Assembly (NCBI GenBank): GCA_009809945.1
Contig: WTPW01000145.1
Coordinates: forward strand, 441,177 to 505,176
Source of the DNA: Gigaspora margarita
Lineage: Eukaryota > Glomeromycota > Glomeromycetes > Diversisporales > Gigasporaceae
Direction of reading: 5' to 3'
DNA: 64,000 nt
In this document: piece after piece, positions 20,805-32,745 of the stretch
Layout of the letters: each line of letters begins with the position of its first letter
How positions within the stretch are numbered: position 1 is the first letter of the stretch
The notes under the pieces: model-generated
The model's database searches: none
What the model saw: the letters and a program-made list of their open reading frames with translations, nothing else
What the model was told of the DNA's origin: nothing
Translations under genes and position numbers: made by a program

Positions 20805-21921
20805 ATGAAGTTCAATTTAGCTGCCGTGTTTTCGACCGTTCTCATTGCCAGCACATTGGCAGTTCCATTACAAGGTATTAATTTTTATATAATAATATTT
20901 AAATGTTGCACAACTTCCCGACGTTCGTTTCCTTTGACAAGCCATCAAACTTACAGCACGTAGCGTGATAATTTAGCATTTATTAGTTTATTAGTTATGA
21001 TTATTTTTTGTTAATGAATTTTCACACGGCGTGATGTCTGTTAAATGTCCTGTCAGGGAAATGTCCATTGGGAAATCGATATGTAACCTAATATTGATTA
21101 TACTTATTATGGTCTCATACATTACCTTATTTAATACCTTTCCTACTTCTGAAAAAAATTATATTTTTTATATTTTCAATCAATTATTTTTTTGTTGAAT
21201 AATTTATTTAATCATTAATTTTCTATTTATTATATATTCGATTTCTGTTATGCATGAAGATACGAAAAGGGATGCTTTAAAACTTTCCGGTAATCAAGAA
21301 GGGAAAAAGATTTCTGTTACGCATGAAGATACGAAAAGGGATGCTTTAAAACTTTCCGGTAATCAAGAAGGGAAAAAGATTTCTGTTACGCATGAAGATA
21401 CGAAAAGGGATGCTTTAAAACTTTCCGGTAGTAATTTGAAAGGGAAAAAGATTTCTGTTACGCATGAAGATACGAAAAGGGATGCTTTAAAACTTTCCGG
21501 TAATCAAGAAGGGAAAAAGATTTCTGTTACGCATGAAGATACGAAAAGGGATGCTTTAAAACTTTCCGGTAATCAAGAAGGGAAAAAGATTTCTGTTACG
21601 CATGAAGATACGAAAAGGGATGCTTTAAAACTTTCCGGTAATCAAGAAGGGAAAAAGATTTCTGCGGTAAAGAGTACTGACATTCTTGAAGCTTCTGAGG
21701 AAAAGACAACACCTCTTAAAATTTCATCATCTGGTAAAAAAATCAAGGCAGCTAAAAGAGACGCTCTTGAAGCTTCTGAACAAAAGGAAAAACCTCTTAA
21801 AATTTCATCATCTGGTAAAAAAATCAAGGCAGCTAAAAGAGACGCTCTTGAAGCTTCTGAACAAAAGGAAAAACCTCTTAAACTTTCACCATCTGGTNCA
21901 AAACNCANAACNNGTTATTAA
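20805..21921 (+). CDS. Secreted Kex2-site repeat protein, copy 1 (two exons)
   Basis: Exons 20,805-20,874 and 21,260-21,921 with a 385-nt GT-AG intron (GTATTA...GCATGAAG); joined length 732 nt, 243 aa. Exon 1 is a signal peptide (MKFNLAAVFSTVLIASTLAV). Exon 2 opens DTKR and then has six near-identical 23-24-residue units of the form DALKLSGNQEGKKIS-VTHEDTKR, a linker (AVKSTDILEASEEKTTPLK) and two DALEASEQKEKPLK units ending AAKR. Eight Lys-Arg sites would release peptides that all begin Asp-Ala-Leu. Ns at 21,898-21,913 blur the C-terminus. A secreted precursor cut by a Kex2-like protease is a known fungal class; whether these peptides are signals, effectors or structural is unknown. Paralogs lie at 40,023 and 63,301. 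The start is chosen because the ATG begins the only signal peptide and the phase-1 splice restores the frame exactly. Confidence 0.75.
21240..21664 (+). repeat. Six-unit coding minisatellite bounded by GATTTCTG
   Basis: First GATTTCTG at 21,240-21,247 lies in the intron end; the last is at 21,657-21,664. The distance is 417 bp = five 69-bp units plus one of 72 bp (third unit, with SNLKG in place of NQEG). Every internal junction repeats GATTTCTGTTACGCATGAAG, i.e. the intron's 3' end with one T-to-C change. Confidence 0.9.
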
Positions 21922-22028
21922 AAGATAAGAAAAAGGATTCTGTTGCTTTAGAAGATAAGAAAATAATTAAAAAAAAGGATACAAACACGAAAGAAGAAGA
22001 TTCTGAAGAAGCAAAAGACTTGTTTTAA
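21922..22028 (+). pseudogene. Out-of-frame C-terminal remnant of copy 1
   Basis: Directly after the stop, another frame reads KDKKKDSVALEDKKIIKKKD and TNTKEEDSEEAKDLF to TAA 22,026. The charged Lys/Glu composition continues that of the gene, so an indel near the present stop probably removed about 35 residues. Copy 2 has the same remnant at 41,002-41,108. Confidence 0.55.
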
Positions 22029-22979
22029 AGACTTNAGAATTTAATAAATAATTCTTTTCATAATATTGAAAACTGATTTGAAAGATGATAAAATTCATAT
22101 TTAACAATAGTAAAATATCATGTAAAATATTTATTGTATTATTATTCTGATAAAGTTGTAGGTTATTGTTAAATTTATATATAGTTATTAAATTTATATA
22201 CAATTATTCATATATTAACTCAACTCAAAGATCATTTATTTCAAATTTTTGTCTGATTTCCTAGTATTGTTAACATTTTATAATTTTAACTGATCTACTT
22301 TTACTCTACTTTTACTTCACACCAATGCATAAAATTGGCATATGTCTAGTGGTTCTAGCGCAAAATGACCTTAAATTTACTGCACAGATTAACATATTTA
22401 TTAATAATTAGTTTTTGTGCTTGCTTATAGAAAAAAACATAATAAAATGAACTTAAGTTGAATAAATAAGAGAAATGGTAAAAAGAAAAGACTTTTACTA
22501 AAACGCATCTATGGTGTATTACACCTATGTATATATTATCCAAATATTAGCTAATTATTCAGTGCAAGATGTTCTAAGTAAAATGCTCTACGCCCTTTCC
22601 AAACCCTAACCCTATCCTTAACCCTAAGTACTAATGCTAACATGTAAATTTTGTGTTAAAAATTTTTATATTCAAACCTTNGAAAAATCTAAAAAAAAAA
22701 AAAAANNATAATAAAACATATGATAGGTACAAAACCACCATAGGTGCGTTTTATAATACTGTAAAGAAAATGTCTATGATTTAGGTAGCTTATGTCATAT
22801 GATTGATTAATGTCATATAGTAAATATATATATATATTTTAATATAATGGCATAAAATCTTTATCCCTTAGCAAAAATGGTTTATTGCTCCATCAAACGT
22901 TAAAATAATTCTTTACTAGTTTAAAAAAAATTTAGTAAAAAAAATTTAATAAATATTATTTTTTAATTTTATTATTTTG
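22029..22979. other. Non-coding 3' flank of copy 1
   Basis: No gene. It contains a telomere-like tract CCCTAACCCTATCCTTAACC (from about 22,604), poly-A runs and Ns at 22,035, 22,681 and 22,706-22,707. Homologous to 41,109-42,330, where unit 2 has an extra 254-bp element. Confidence 0.45.
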
Positions 22980-23910
22980 TGCTGGACGCACTCTAAGATC
23001 TGGTGTAACATGAAATCAAAAGAACCAAAACAACCCGTTCTTTTTGTTAGTTAAGGTTAGGGTGAGGAGAGAGTAATGCATGAGCGAACTAAGAAGTTTT
23101 ATGGTAATATTTTGCAAGGAATATTTTTTGTTAGAGCATGCCCTATAAGAAAATTGGACCGGATCGACATGAGTTCAAATAAGCACGGGTCATGATCTGG
23201 ATTTGTACATTTATGGTCCGGATTGGTACGGATTCCGTGTACTGTGTGGGACCGTATACCCACGCCAAATGGACCGTAAATGGTTCGTCAAATCAGCACG
23301 GGATTTTGGCACAGGTAATGAACATAAATTCACATGCCACCGCGATAATGATGTGGATTAACCAAAATTTACATAAGTAATCAATATAAGATGAACAAGC
23401 TAACTGCAAGTAATATTTGTAAGGAATTTTTTTTGTTAAGACACACAGGGAGGCTTCATCAGTGAAATCATGAGATATTGCTCTTTTTTTAAAAAAAAAA
23501 ATCACTTACTGATCTTTTGCTCTCAACAAAATGAGCCAACACATATCATGAGCCAACATGAGTGTAATGTGCACATACATGCTATCTGAATGTGCCATTT
23601 CATATGATGTGATATTACATGCTGCCCTTTGCCATAATGCCTGTGCCATTTTTACCATGCCATTCTGTGAAACATTCCTGTATGTACCATATGATCCATG
23701 CTATTTCAAGCATTCATGATATAAACCCATACTACTATCTGTACTACTTTTTTTACAGGGATGAAAAGTGGTTTCATAAGCAAAAATATAAGCAACAAGC
23801 AATTTTTTTTAAAATATCACTATTTTTTCAATTTCACATTACACCTGATCATACGTTCTGATTGGTTTATTAAATGGAGGCATTATAATGCATATGTGCT
23901 AAATTATATA
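22980..23910. mobile_element. Decayed repeat with GGTGTAACATGAAATC subterminal motif, unit 1
   Basis: Left part GATCTGGTGTAACATGAAAT with a TTAGGGT-like tract (near 23,047); right part TTTCACATTACACCTGATCA (about 23,831-23,850), an inverted counterpart. Equivalent block 42,330-43,270 in unit 2. Short frames inside (for example 23,192-23,380) show no recognisable domain. Confidence 0.5.
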
Positions 23911-24029
23911 ATCCTTGCTTTTTTTAAAAAAAAAAAAGAGATAAAAAAAGGGTTTTGTAATTTATTGCACCTGCAGTATATTGTATTCCTAAAAAATTTT
24001 GCTTATGAAACCACCTTTGGAGTTCTAAT

Positions 24030-25870
24030 ATAAAAATACTCTTGTGAAATTTGATATCAACTATACTCTTACTCTATCCCAGGCCTTAATCCTAATCTAA
24101 TATTAGTTAAATTATATTTTTTGTTTTGATAAAAATTTCTTTAATTATTTGTTATACAAATTGATAGTCCATATAGTTATAATGGGGTGCAATATATTGC
24201 ACAATGCAATAAATTATAAATTCCAAAAAAAAAACACTATTTACCAACCTAATCAAAAACAGAGTTAAGTTACTAGACAATTGATTCATATCAGAAAAAT
24301 GACCTTTTATGAAAATTTTTTTACAATGAGTTTATAAAGAAGTTCAATAAACTCGTAATATGTATTATATAATTTTTTTTGGCAAATATATTAGTCTCTA
24401 ATATCAAAATACTTGAATTATATATGATCTGTTCAAAACCTGGATCACCTGTAAACATATCTAGGGATTGTTAACAAAATATAGCATGTGCAACACAGCA
24501 GTTTACAGTTTTCATGAGACAACCTAAGTCTAACCAAACCAAACCAACTAATCATATCTAAGAAGGCACATTATATTTAGTAAGTGAATAAGTCAATGCT
24601 TCAGTCATTGATACTTTAGAGGCTAACTCTCTATTAACATTTAACCACAGTATTTACAGTATATAAGAATACTGGAAACAATAATATAGCAATCTCAGTA
24701 TGTTGAGATATAGCTAAAAATTATAATGATACAGTTATATCTAATAATGCCTGATAAATTATGAAATATTTCATCTAGACAGGCTCAAACAGCAATCTAC
24801 ATGTACAGAGTATGATATGCATAAACTAATAATCTGATAACAACAATTAGATGAAATCAAGACAATCAAAATGCAAAAATAAAGAAGAATAATAAAAAAA
24901 GAATCAAATTAATTGTTAGCTTAGTTTTTATTAAAGTTTTAGACTAATAGCTCTATAGTTACCTCTTGTAATTACTACTTTAATAGTAACAAACCATTTG
25001 ATCTACTAAAATCTACTCTATAACTATAATAAATAGGATGCACCATTGGTTTAAATCTAACATTCACATTTATAATTATTAAAGTAATATTCTCATATAC
25101 TTAATAGTATGCTTAACTATAACTGCTGTTGAATTTATTAAATAAAAAACAACTGAATTATTATTATACTTTGAATAGTAAAGAGTAATTTGTTGGTTTA
25201 TACTTATGTATTTATTAAGGACTAGCTACCTTTGAGAAACTACTTAACTAACCAAAAAATACAAGTTGTGCATATAAAAGGCAATAAATAAAGCTGTGAT
25301 GCTATAATAAAAAGAATTTTTAAATGAGTATACAATATATTAATTAAAATAATTATTATCTGGATTATAATAAGTCCAACACCAACACCAAAAAAGAATT
25401 ACTTTACACAAACTGATGTTATGTTTTATCTATACCAATGCTATTTACTACCAACTAAAAGCATCACTATCTCAAGTAAAGAAAGTAAAATAAATAAGCC
25501 AACTAGATAATAATACCAGCAACCTTACTACAATAATTGGAATATTATTAGCATCAATAACAATAACAATATTAGCACTAGCTATACTAGTACTAATTTG
25601 CTGATTAGAAGGCTTAGAAAAAACTAACAAATATTTTAAATCCTGAAATTAGTATACTTCAGACTTACTATTTAATAAGTTCTAAATTTGATAACAATCA
25701 ATTAGCAATATTAGACAAAATCTTATTTTTAAAAAAACTACTACCTTACTAAGCTAAGTAATCTAAAATAAAAGAAGCTTAATAAAAAAGTACTTAGTAA
25801 AGAAAATAGATCAACCACAAAAGAAACAGAATTACCAAAATAAGAACTATAATAATGCAACAGGAATGCA
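24030..25870. other. AT-rich, CpG-depleted tract without recognised gene
   Basis: Almost no CG dinucleotides. It is shared with 43,400-45,230. Around 25,510-25,640 a frame reads TIIGILLASITITILALAIL then a short hydrophilic stretch, with a TGA inside, suggesting a decayed membrane protein. Nothing else is recognised. Confidence 0.4.
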
Positions 25871-26179
25871 TATGAGTTTAATAAACAAGGAACACATTAT
25901 TGCAACAATCATTTTATTCACAATAGGAGCTAATATTACAATATTCACACTACTATCACTACCAGAAATCCAAACCAAATTAGCTTTAAAAAAACAATCA
26001 TTTTATTAACTATATCAATACTATTTATAACCTTTGCTATTTTTAAACTATTCTATATCAAATCAAAAATAGTGATAATTGTTGCTATCATTTATGTTTT
26101 GATAACTAGCTTCTATCTAGAAAATTGGGATGTTAATAAAACTTATAGTGCTAAATATTGTATAAAGTCAAAAAAATAA
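25871..26179 (+). pseudogene. Hydrophobic membrane-protein-like remnant, unit 1
   Basis: ATG 25,871 opens MSLINKEHIIATIILFTIGA then NITIFTLLSLPEIQTKLALK. A run of seven A's shifts the frame, and it continues ILLTISILFITFAIFKLFYI, IVIIVAIIYVLITSFYLENW to TAA near 26,177. Two to four transmembrane segments would be expected. The same sequence with the same A-run shift occurs at 45,234-45,547, so the break predates the duplication, or the A7 slip is tolerated. Family unknown; viral or transposon membrane protein is possible. Confidence 0.3.
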
Positions 26180-27048
26180 ATATAAAGTATTATTTATTAT
26201 CAAAAACTTGCTAAGATTGATGATGCTTGTAGAACTTCTAGTATTGGGTATTGCTATAAAAGTGCTAAAAAATGAAATTAAGCATTTATTTATTGAAATC
26301 TACTAGATAAATATGATATAGAAATATTTAATAGAATGCTGTTTTGGAACTTTACATATTTAAAAATGGACATGTCCAGTTTAAATAAATATAAAATTAG
26401 CTAGAAAATACTGTTATTAATTCTGTCTTAATATATAGATATTTTGTCAATATATCTGACTTATAAATATTTTTATTAATCTAATAATATGGGTTTCAGA
26501 TCTAAGGTAATTTCAAATTAAATTAATAATATATTTATTTCAAATTCAATGATCTATAATCCTATTTGTTTTTATTTGTAAGCTTATTTATAATTATAGA
26601 TTCTTTTACAATTATATATTTTTTTTTGAAACTGAATTTTTTGAACTCCTACATATTTTCAAAAAGATGCAACTATTTGTATAATTTATTGATTTCAAGT
26701 TCAAAACAGACTTAATTTTGCATTATCAGAATAAAATTGTAGACATCTGATCATATGTATACAAATAATAGCATAAAATTTTAATGCAACTAACTTATAT
26801 CAGCAAGTACATGTTGTTATAAATCTATATAGATTTACAACTTTATATCATTGTACAGAATAATATAAAAAAATTATATATTAATTTTTATATATTTAAT
26901 ATAGAATCTATAAAAATTTATTTAAACTTTATAGAAATAATTTTAAAAAAAATTATATAAAAATATGTATTTATGAATTTTATATATTATAATTAATTTT
27001 TATATGCTTTAAATATCTAAATAAATTTTTTTATATAAAATTTTGATA
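26180..27048. other. AT-rich non-coding tract
   Basis: No gene, no CpG to speak of, many TATATAAATTTT-like stretches. Homologous to 45,548-46,790 in unit 2, where a 349-bp insertion interrupts it. Confidence 0.4.
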
Positions 27049-27051
27049 TTA

Positions 27052-27279
27052 GGCCATGCAAACTAATAAAATTGATTTTCATCACCTGGCCAGGTCATTT
27101 TTTTAGAGAAGTTGAAGTTTTTTTCTATATAAAAATTTTTTTTATTCTTGTATGAAAAAAAAATTTATAAAAATTTTTTATATTAAAAAATTTTTTAAAT
27201 ATAAAATTTTTTGCCAGCCAGCTGGGTCCTATTTGTTTGTTCTATGTAACGAGAATCAACTAATTTAATTTGCATGGCT
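27052..27279. mobile_element. Harbinger-like MITE, unit 1 only
   Basis: 3-bp target duplication TTA (27,049-27,051 and 27,280-27,282). Termini GGCCATGCAAA and TTTGCATGGCT are inverted. Unit 2 shows the empty site (GATATTAGTAAATT near 46,770). TTA/TAA duplication is typical of PIF/Harbinger. Confidence 0.75.
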
Positions 27280-28167
27280 TTAGTAAATTTTGTATATTGT
27301 ATTTTTTTTAAACCCTTCTAAAGAGGGATGCTGTAAGGCTTAATTATATATTGTATTTATATATCTTCTATATATTATAAAATATTAAATAAAAATTTTA
27401 TAAATTTATAAATTAATAAACTTAATATATATAATTTTATAACCTTTATATATAAAGTTAAATAAATTTTAATGTATCTATATATCTTTGCACACTTACA
27501 AAACTGGATTTAGATATATATATTAAATCTAGATCCTATGAGTTAATTCATATCCAGATATTAACTTTACTAAGAACAATAAAAAAAGGCACATTTATAA
27601 AAATCAAGAATATACAATATTTTGCTCAAAATCTGAGAGCCTGTATATTTAGAGAAGTGCATTTAAGAGGACTTCTCTTTGATACATGTAATATTTCAAA
27701 GAACTTCCCAAAAACTCTGCAATATTAAGAAAAACATCATGTTTCAAAAATTGCAAAGACCTCAAATTTGACCCATGCACCAAACTTAAATAGTACTATT
27801 CTAAATTTTGCAAATAAATTATTAGAATCTGATTAGATTTGTTGGATGTATTCTTATACATGCAGCAAAGCATGTGCAATAAACTAATGTAAACTAATAA
27901 CTTTGACTAATTCAAACTTAATCCCAAAATGCAAACTAACTTAACCATACTGTGGTCACCAGAATAGCAGGTAAGTATTACAGAATTTTCTTATGAAACT
28001 CTATAGAAATTATGAAAATTTTATGTAAAGACTTACACAACTTTAAATTACATACAATGGTAACTGAAATAGTAAATAATTCATTTAGACACATTTTTGA
28101 AATTGAGCCTAATTAAAACTCTAAATTACTATTTGATTATTATGTCTTGTATATGTCAAGTACATGA

Positions 28168-28998
28168 TGCATTGGGGTGTGCTGTGGCAGGACCCTAAAA
28201 TATATATAGATAAGTCAGGTTAATTATAAAATTACTAAAAATGAAAGATATGCAGAAAAAATCTCAAAAATAAGCAAAATATTACTAAAAATAGAAAAGA
28301 TCTGCATAAAAAACCCCCAAATAAGTAAACTAATACCTGACCTATCTATGTATATTTTAGGGTCTATGGCCTATGTAAATCAAAACTATATGTAGTATCA
28401 TATAAAAATTAAATATTGAAGATTTTTTTGTTATTAGAGATCAGAACATTAATTAGAATAATGAATCAGGTTATTTATCACTTTATATATATATTTTTAA
28501 TAATAAAGAATGAGTTGAATGTTTTTAGATGTCTAGAGTAAATTGCTTTACTTTTTCAATTTTTTTGTATAAATCCATTTTTAAACACATTAATAACAAA
28601 GTTATGTTAAAAAAATTTTATCTTTGGTGTTAAATTTTTTTACCTGCAATGTAAATATCTCTCTTTGAATAGTTCACAATATGAAACAGAATTTTGCAAA
28701 GGGTCAACTTAAAATTTAAATATTAATATTAAAAAATTCAATATAACTATATTATTAACATGTTTAAGAATGGATTTATGCAAAAAAAAAAATTGAAAAA
28801 AGTAAAGCAATTCACTCTAGATATCTATAAATATTCAACTCATTCTTTACTATTAAATATATATAAAAAGTAATAAATAACCTGATTCATTATGCTGATC
28901 AATATCCTGTTCACTATTTACAAAAAAAATCTCCAATATTTAATTTTTATATGATACTATATATAGGTTTGATTTACATAGGCCATAGTGCACCCCAA
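28168..28998. mobile_element. Long foldback element, unit 1, with a nested MITE
   Basis: Arms of several hundred bases are inverted copies: ATTGGGGTGTGCTGTGGC at left against the complement of GGCCATAGTGCACCCCAAT at right, and further inward TTTACATAGGCC, TTAAATATTGGAGATTTTTT, AATCAGGTTATTTAT and GAATGAGTTGAAT occur in both arms. The centre lies near 28,690. A 5'-truncated copy is at about 48,720-49,505. Confidence 0.6.
28189..28365. mobile_element. MITE of the AGGACCC family nested in the foldback
   Basis: Termini AGGACCCTAAAATATA and the complement of its relative (TATATTTTAGGGTCT) with AGATA-GTCAGGT just inside. It belongs to the same family as 56,931-57,109, whose 8-bp target duplication is perfect. 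Confidence 0.6.
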
Positions 28999-29798
28999 TA
29001 ATGCATCTATTAAATTGAACCCCTAAACAAAAAAAATCATAATGATTATAGCATCAAACACATCATCCCATTTTAAAACCCATCTTTCTTTGTCATGAAA
29101 ATTCATCTTTTCTTATTGTTAAAACTTATCTCTCTTTATTACTAAAATTTATCTTATTGTTAAAATCTATTTCTTTATTATTAAGTTCATCTTTTCTTAT
29201 TGTTAAAACATATCTCTTTCTATCATTAAAATCCATTTTATTGCTAAAACCCATTCTCTTGATTGTTAAAATAAATCCTATTGTTAAACTATCTCTTTAT
29301 AACAATCAAACCTTGATTTAAATCATTCTTCTATTTATAACATATTAAAAATTATTAATATCAATACATTCATACATTGATTATCACCTCTACCTCAAGT
29401 TGTCTCTACTATATAGTCATTGTGAATTTGAGATTTGTTTGGAGGATGAGTGCATATTAATAATAATTTACTAGAATATACACCTTCTTTTATAACTTTA
29501 TATAAAAAACTATAATTTGGTTGTTTAAACTTTATAATCGAATCAACAGAATAATTATAAATTTCTTGTATATCACTTATTGTAAAAATATAGTTACAGA
29601 TAGCAAAAACTATCCATTTTTGTTAAAGGCACCAAATTTGAGAATTTTATAACAATGCTGATTAGCTAATTTTCGTATAACAAAATTATAATTGGTTAAA
29701 AATATAAAAATAATTTTTTATATAATAAGTGCCAAATTTTGGATTTATTATATTTAGTAATTTTATTAACAAATATTAACCAATCAAATCACGAGTAA
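28999..29798. other. Non-coding end of unit 1
   Basis: Contains about ten short repeats of TATTGTTAAAA-C(C/T)CAT-TCT (29,060-29,290), a degenerate 25-30-bp microarray. No gene. Unit 2 equivalent 49,505-50,838 has a 536-bp insertion within the microarray. Confidence 0.45.
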
Positions 29799-30088
29799 AT
29801 GATCAATTATCAATCTGATTGGTTGATTGTCCAGTACCAAATTTCTGCTTTACTATAAAAGTTGCTAAACTTTAATCTCTTATAACTTTTTAAAAAGCAA
29901 AGTTATATCAAAAATCTGTCTTACAAATTTGTAGTTTAGATTACAAATAATAAATTCGTAAGAGGGATTTTTAAAATAATTACTTGTTGCAAAGTTATTA
30001 GACATTAACAATGCTAAAAAAAATAAATAGTTTTTGCTGTCTGGTACTGTAGTAATCAAAATATAATAAAATTACTCTGTATTGTAAC

Positions 30089-30285
30089 TAGTGTTTAAAA
30101 TCTACATGTGGAATCTGTGGAATGCAGATTGAAAATTAATTCTGCAAGCAAAAATTTTTAGGAATCTGCAAATTTTATTATGTGTTGCGCATATTGCTCA
30201 TAATTTATTAATTTTTTTATTATGTTTGCAAGAATTGCTAATTAGTTTTTCCGCATATTAAAATAAAATTGAATTTTAAACACTG
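30089..30285. mobile_element. hAT-type MITE, unit 2 only
   Basis: Termini TAGTGTTTAAAATC and GAATTTTAAACACTG. Flanks ATTGTAAC and GTTGTGAC are a diverged 8-bp target duplication (6 of 8). Units 1 and 3 have the uninterrupted TTGTGACTGTCCTG. Same terminal family as 2806-3033. Confidence 0.75.
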
Positions 30286-30949
30286 GTTGTGACTGTTCTG
30301 TCTGTACTAAAGTATTTGATTAGTTAGAATGTGTGCACTTATTTGTGCAAGTGATATAGCCTCTAACCCTAACATCCTAACCCTAACTTTTTAATTTCAC
30401 GAACTTAGTTTATTTTTATATATATTTTTCTTTTTGGGTTTGTGTATCACAAAAATAAGTATTTCAGATTAGAACTAACCCTTTACAGAAGTGCATAGCT
30501 TATGATTTCAAACAGATTCTGTTCAATTATGTCGAATTACAGTAATAGTATGAACTGTTGCAGATCACATGTCATAGGAATTCACTATATTTTTTGGATT
30601 TCCAAGATAAATTAGATATGAGTGCATGTAAATTTACCTAATTTCTATCCATTTTTAATCATCATTTTGATCAGTTGCATGATTGATGTTATAATAATAT
30701 TATCATATATTTATAATTGATTAATATATTTAGTATGAATTAAGAATTATTGCTATTTGCATAGTCTTTTGCATATACTGTATATGTATGACTTTATGAT
30801 GATATAGCAGTTGAATATTAGAATACCCACAGTCATTTCTTTATAATTAAGTCTAGTAACTATATATACAAAACTCAACTATATAATACAAGTCACTGGA
30901 ATTCAAGTAAGTCTCATAACAGAATTTTTTATAGTAGTTCATGATAAAT

Positions 30950-31740
30950 ATAATAATTCCAATGCAAACTGACTCAATCATATAAGAAATCAAGTCAACT
31001 CCAATGCAAACTACTCTTTGACCACTACTGTGATCAAGTAGGTTCTGCAACAGAATTTTTTACAATGACTTATAGTGGAAATCACAATAATTCTAATATA
31101 ATAATTTTATGTAAATCAACTCAACAGCATACTGTAGTTATAAAATAGTAAGCTTTATAACTGAATTCTTTATAGTAACTCATAATAACTCAATGCAAAC
31201 TAATTCAAGCTTAATCATATAGAATAAAACAATTCCAATGCAAACTAACTCAATCTTAACCATGTGTTGTCAATAGAATAGTGAGTAAGTTCTGTTGCAA
31301 AATTTGTTTAAGTATCTCATAGTAGAAACTATAAAATTCTATACAAACTTGCATGATCTTAACCACATACTATAGTTACAAGAATAGCAAGTAAGTTCTA
31401 TTAAAGAATGTTTCAGTAACAATAAAAATTATGATAATATCAATTCAAACTAATTCAACTTTAACTATTGTGTTCTGCATTATTGCTCTTTTTAATTTAA
31501 TTGGATTTGATCAATTTATAATTTTTTGCAAGCTCTATGAGTCCCATGATTACAATTCAAACAATCACATAAATTAATCGAATCAAAAAGAGTGATAATG
31601 GATTCCACAACATAATTCATAATAGAATTCAAAATAACTATGTATTACTGAAAGAACAAGCAGCAGAATTTTTTACAATGACATATAGTAGATATTACAA
31701 TTAAAATGCACACAAACTTAATCACATTGATTAATAACAG
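30950..31740. repeat. ~105-bp degenerate satellite block, unit 2
   Basis: Homologue of 13,555-14,400 with the same order of words, but most CpG sites have become TG or CA (for example ATACTATAGTTAC for ATACCGTGGTCAC). Confidence 0.65.
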
Positions 31741-31848
31741 GATATAACTGCTTATTATAAGTTATTATTTACATCTCTTTTTATTTTGTATTTAAGCTTG
31801 TTCTGGTATATTAATTATTTTTATAAAAATTTTTTAGCAAAATTTATA

Positions 31849-32745
31849 AGGTATACCTTCCTATTCTGAGGAATTGTCCTATTTCCGTGGATTATAATAT
31901 TTTATGATATCTTATAATTTCATGATCCAATTTGGATGATTTTGGTATCATTCAAATCATCTCACTGAGATAATTCTAATGGTACCAAATTTAACCAGAT
32001 TAGATCACAATGTCCTTAGATATAAGATAAATTTATTATTTTTTAAGATCAAATATATTTTCATAGGATTGTGTATCTCATGATCCTGTGATCCAATTTG
32101 GATGATTTTGGTATCATTCGAATTGTCTCACTAAGACTAACCTAATAGCACTAAAATCATCTGAATTGGATCACAGGATCCAGAGATATAAGGTGTTTTC
32201 TGTAATTAAATCTATTTCCATGCATTGTGTATCATGTGACTCTGTGACATGAATTGAATGATTTTGGTATCATTCGAATTGTCTCAGTGAGACAATTCAA
32301 CTGGTACCCAAATTATCCAAATTGAATTACAGAGTCCCAAGATATACAGTCCATGGAATAAAATTGATTTTTTATGCATACCTTACAATTAAACAGCTAA
32401 TTTTATTAATGAAATCTTGTCAAAACTCTGTAAAAATTTTAAAATATGAACAACTTAATACCACGAACCTATTTTACTAATGAATTTTATCTATTTGTTA
32501 AATAAAAAATCAAGTTCATTATGTATCCACGGAAATAGGACTGTCTTTTAAATTTTTATAAATTATACGGGTTATAACTTTTATAATTAAAAAAAATTTT
32601 AGTATATATAAAATGTAAAAAATTTTACAGCTAAATAATAAATTGATTATATATTTTATATATTAAATTTTACAAATAAATAAAATCTTTTGAAGAACTT
32701 TTATATGTGACAAAAGAAAGTCTTCGGGAATAGGCAGGTATACCT
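31849..32745. mobile_element. TA-flanked 897-bp element with three hairpin modules, unit 2
   Basis: Termini AGGTATACCTTCCTATTC and (complement) AGGTATACCTGCCTATTC match 17 of 18; the outer 10 bp are themselves palindromic. The target is TA, read from the empty site in unit 1 (ATTTATAGTAACG near 14,495). No coding capacity. Inside are three ~95-bp hairpins at about 31,923, 32,090 and 32,236. TA duplication suggests Tc1/mariner-type mobilisation. Confidence 0.85.

Larger units (their letters stand above)
12159..29798. repeat. Tandem segmental triplication, unit 1
   Basis: Colinear with 29,799-50,838 and with 50,839-64,000. All three start with ATGATCAA...TCTGATTGG, then GATTGTCCAGT-CCAAA, share the same order of repeats, and carry one secreted-protein gene. 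Unit 1 alone keeps an extra ~450 bp at 15,340-15,790, lacks the TA element found at 31,849, and has its own insertions at about 12,503-13,014 and 27,052-27,279. CpG sites are best preserved in its first 4 kb. Confidence 0.9.

Noticed and set aside
21250..21660. Regular ~69-bp repeats as a CRISPR array
   Set aside because: No variable spacers; the units are translated head to tail in a spliced eukaryotic gene.
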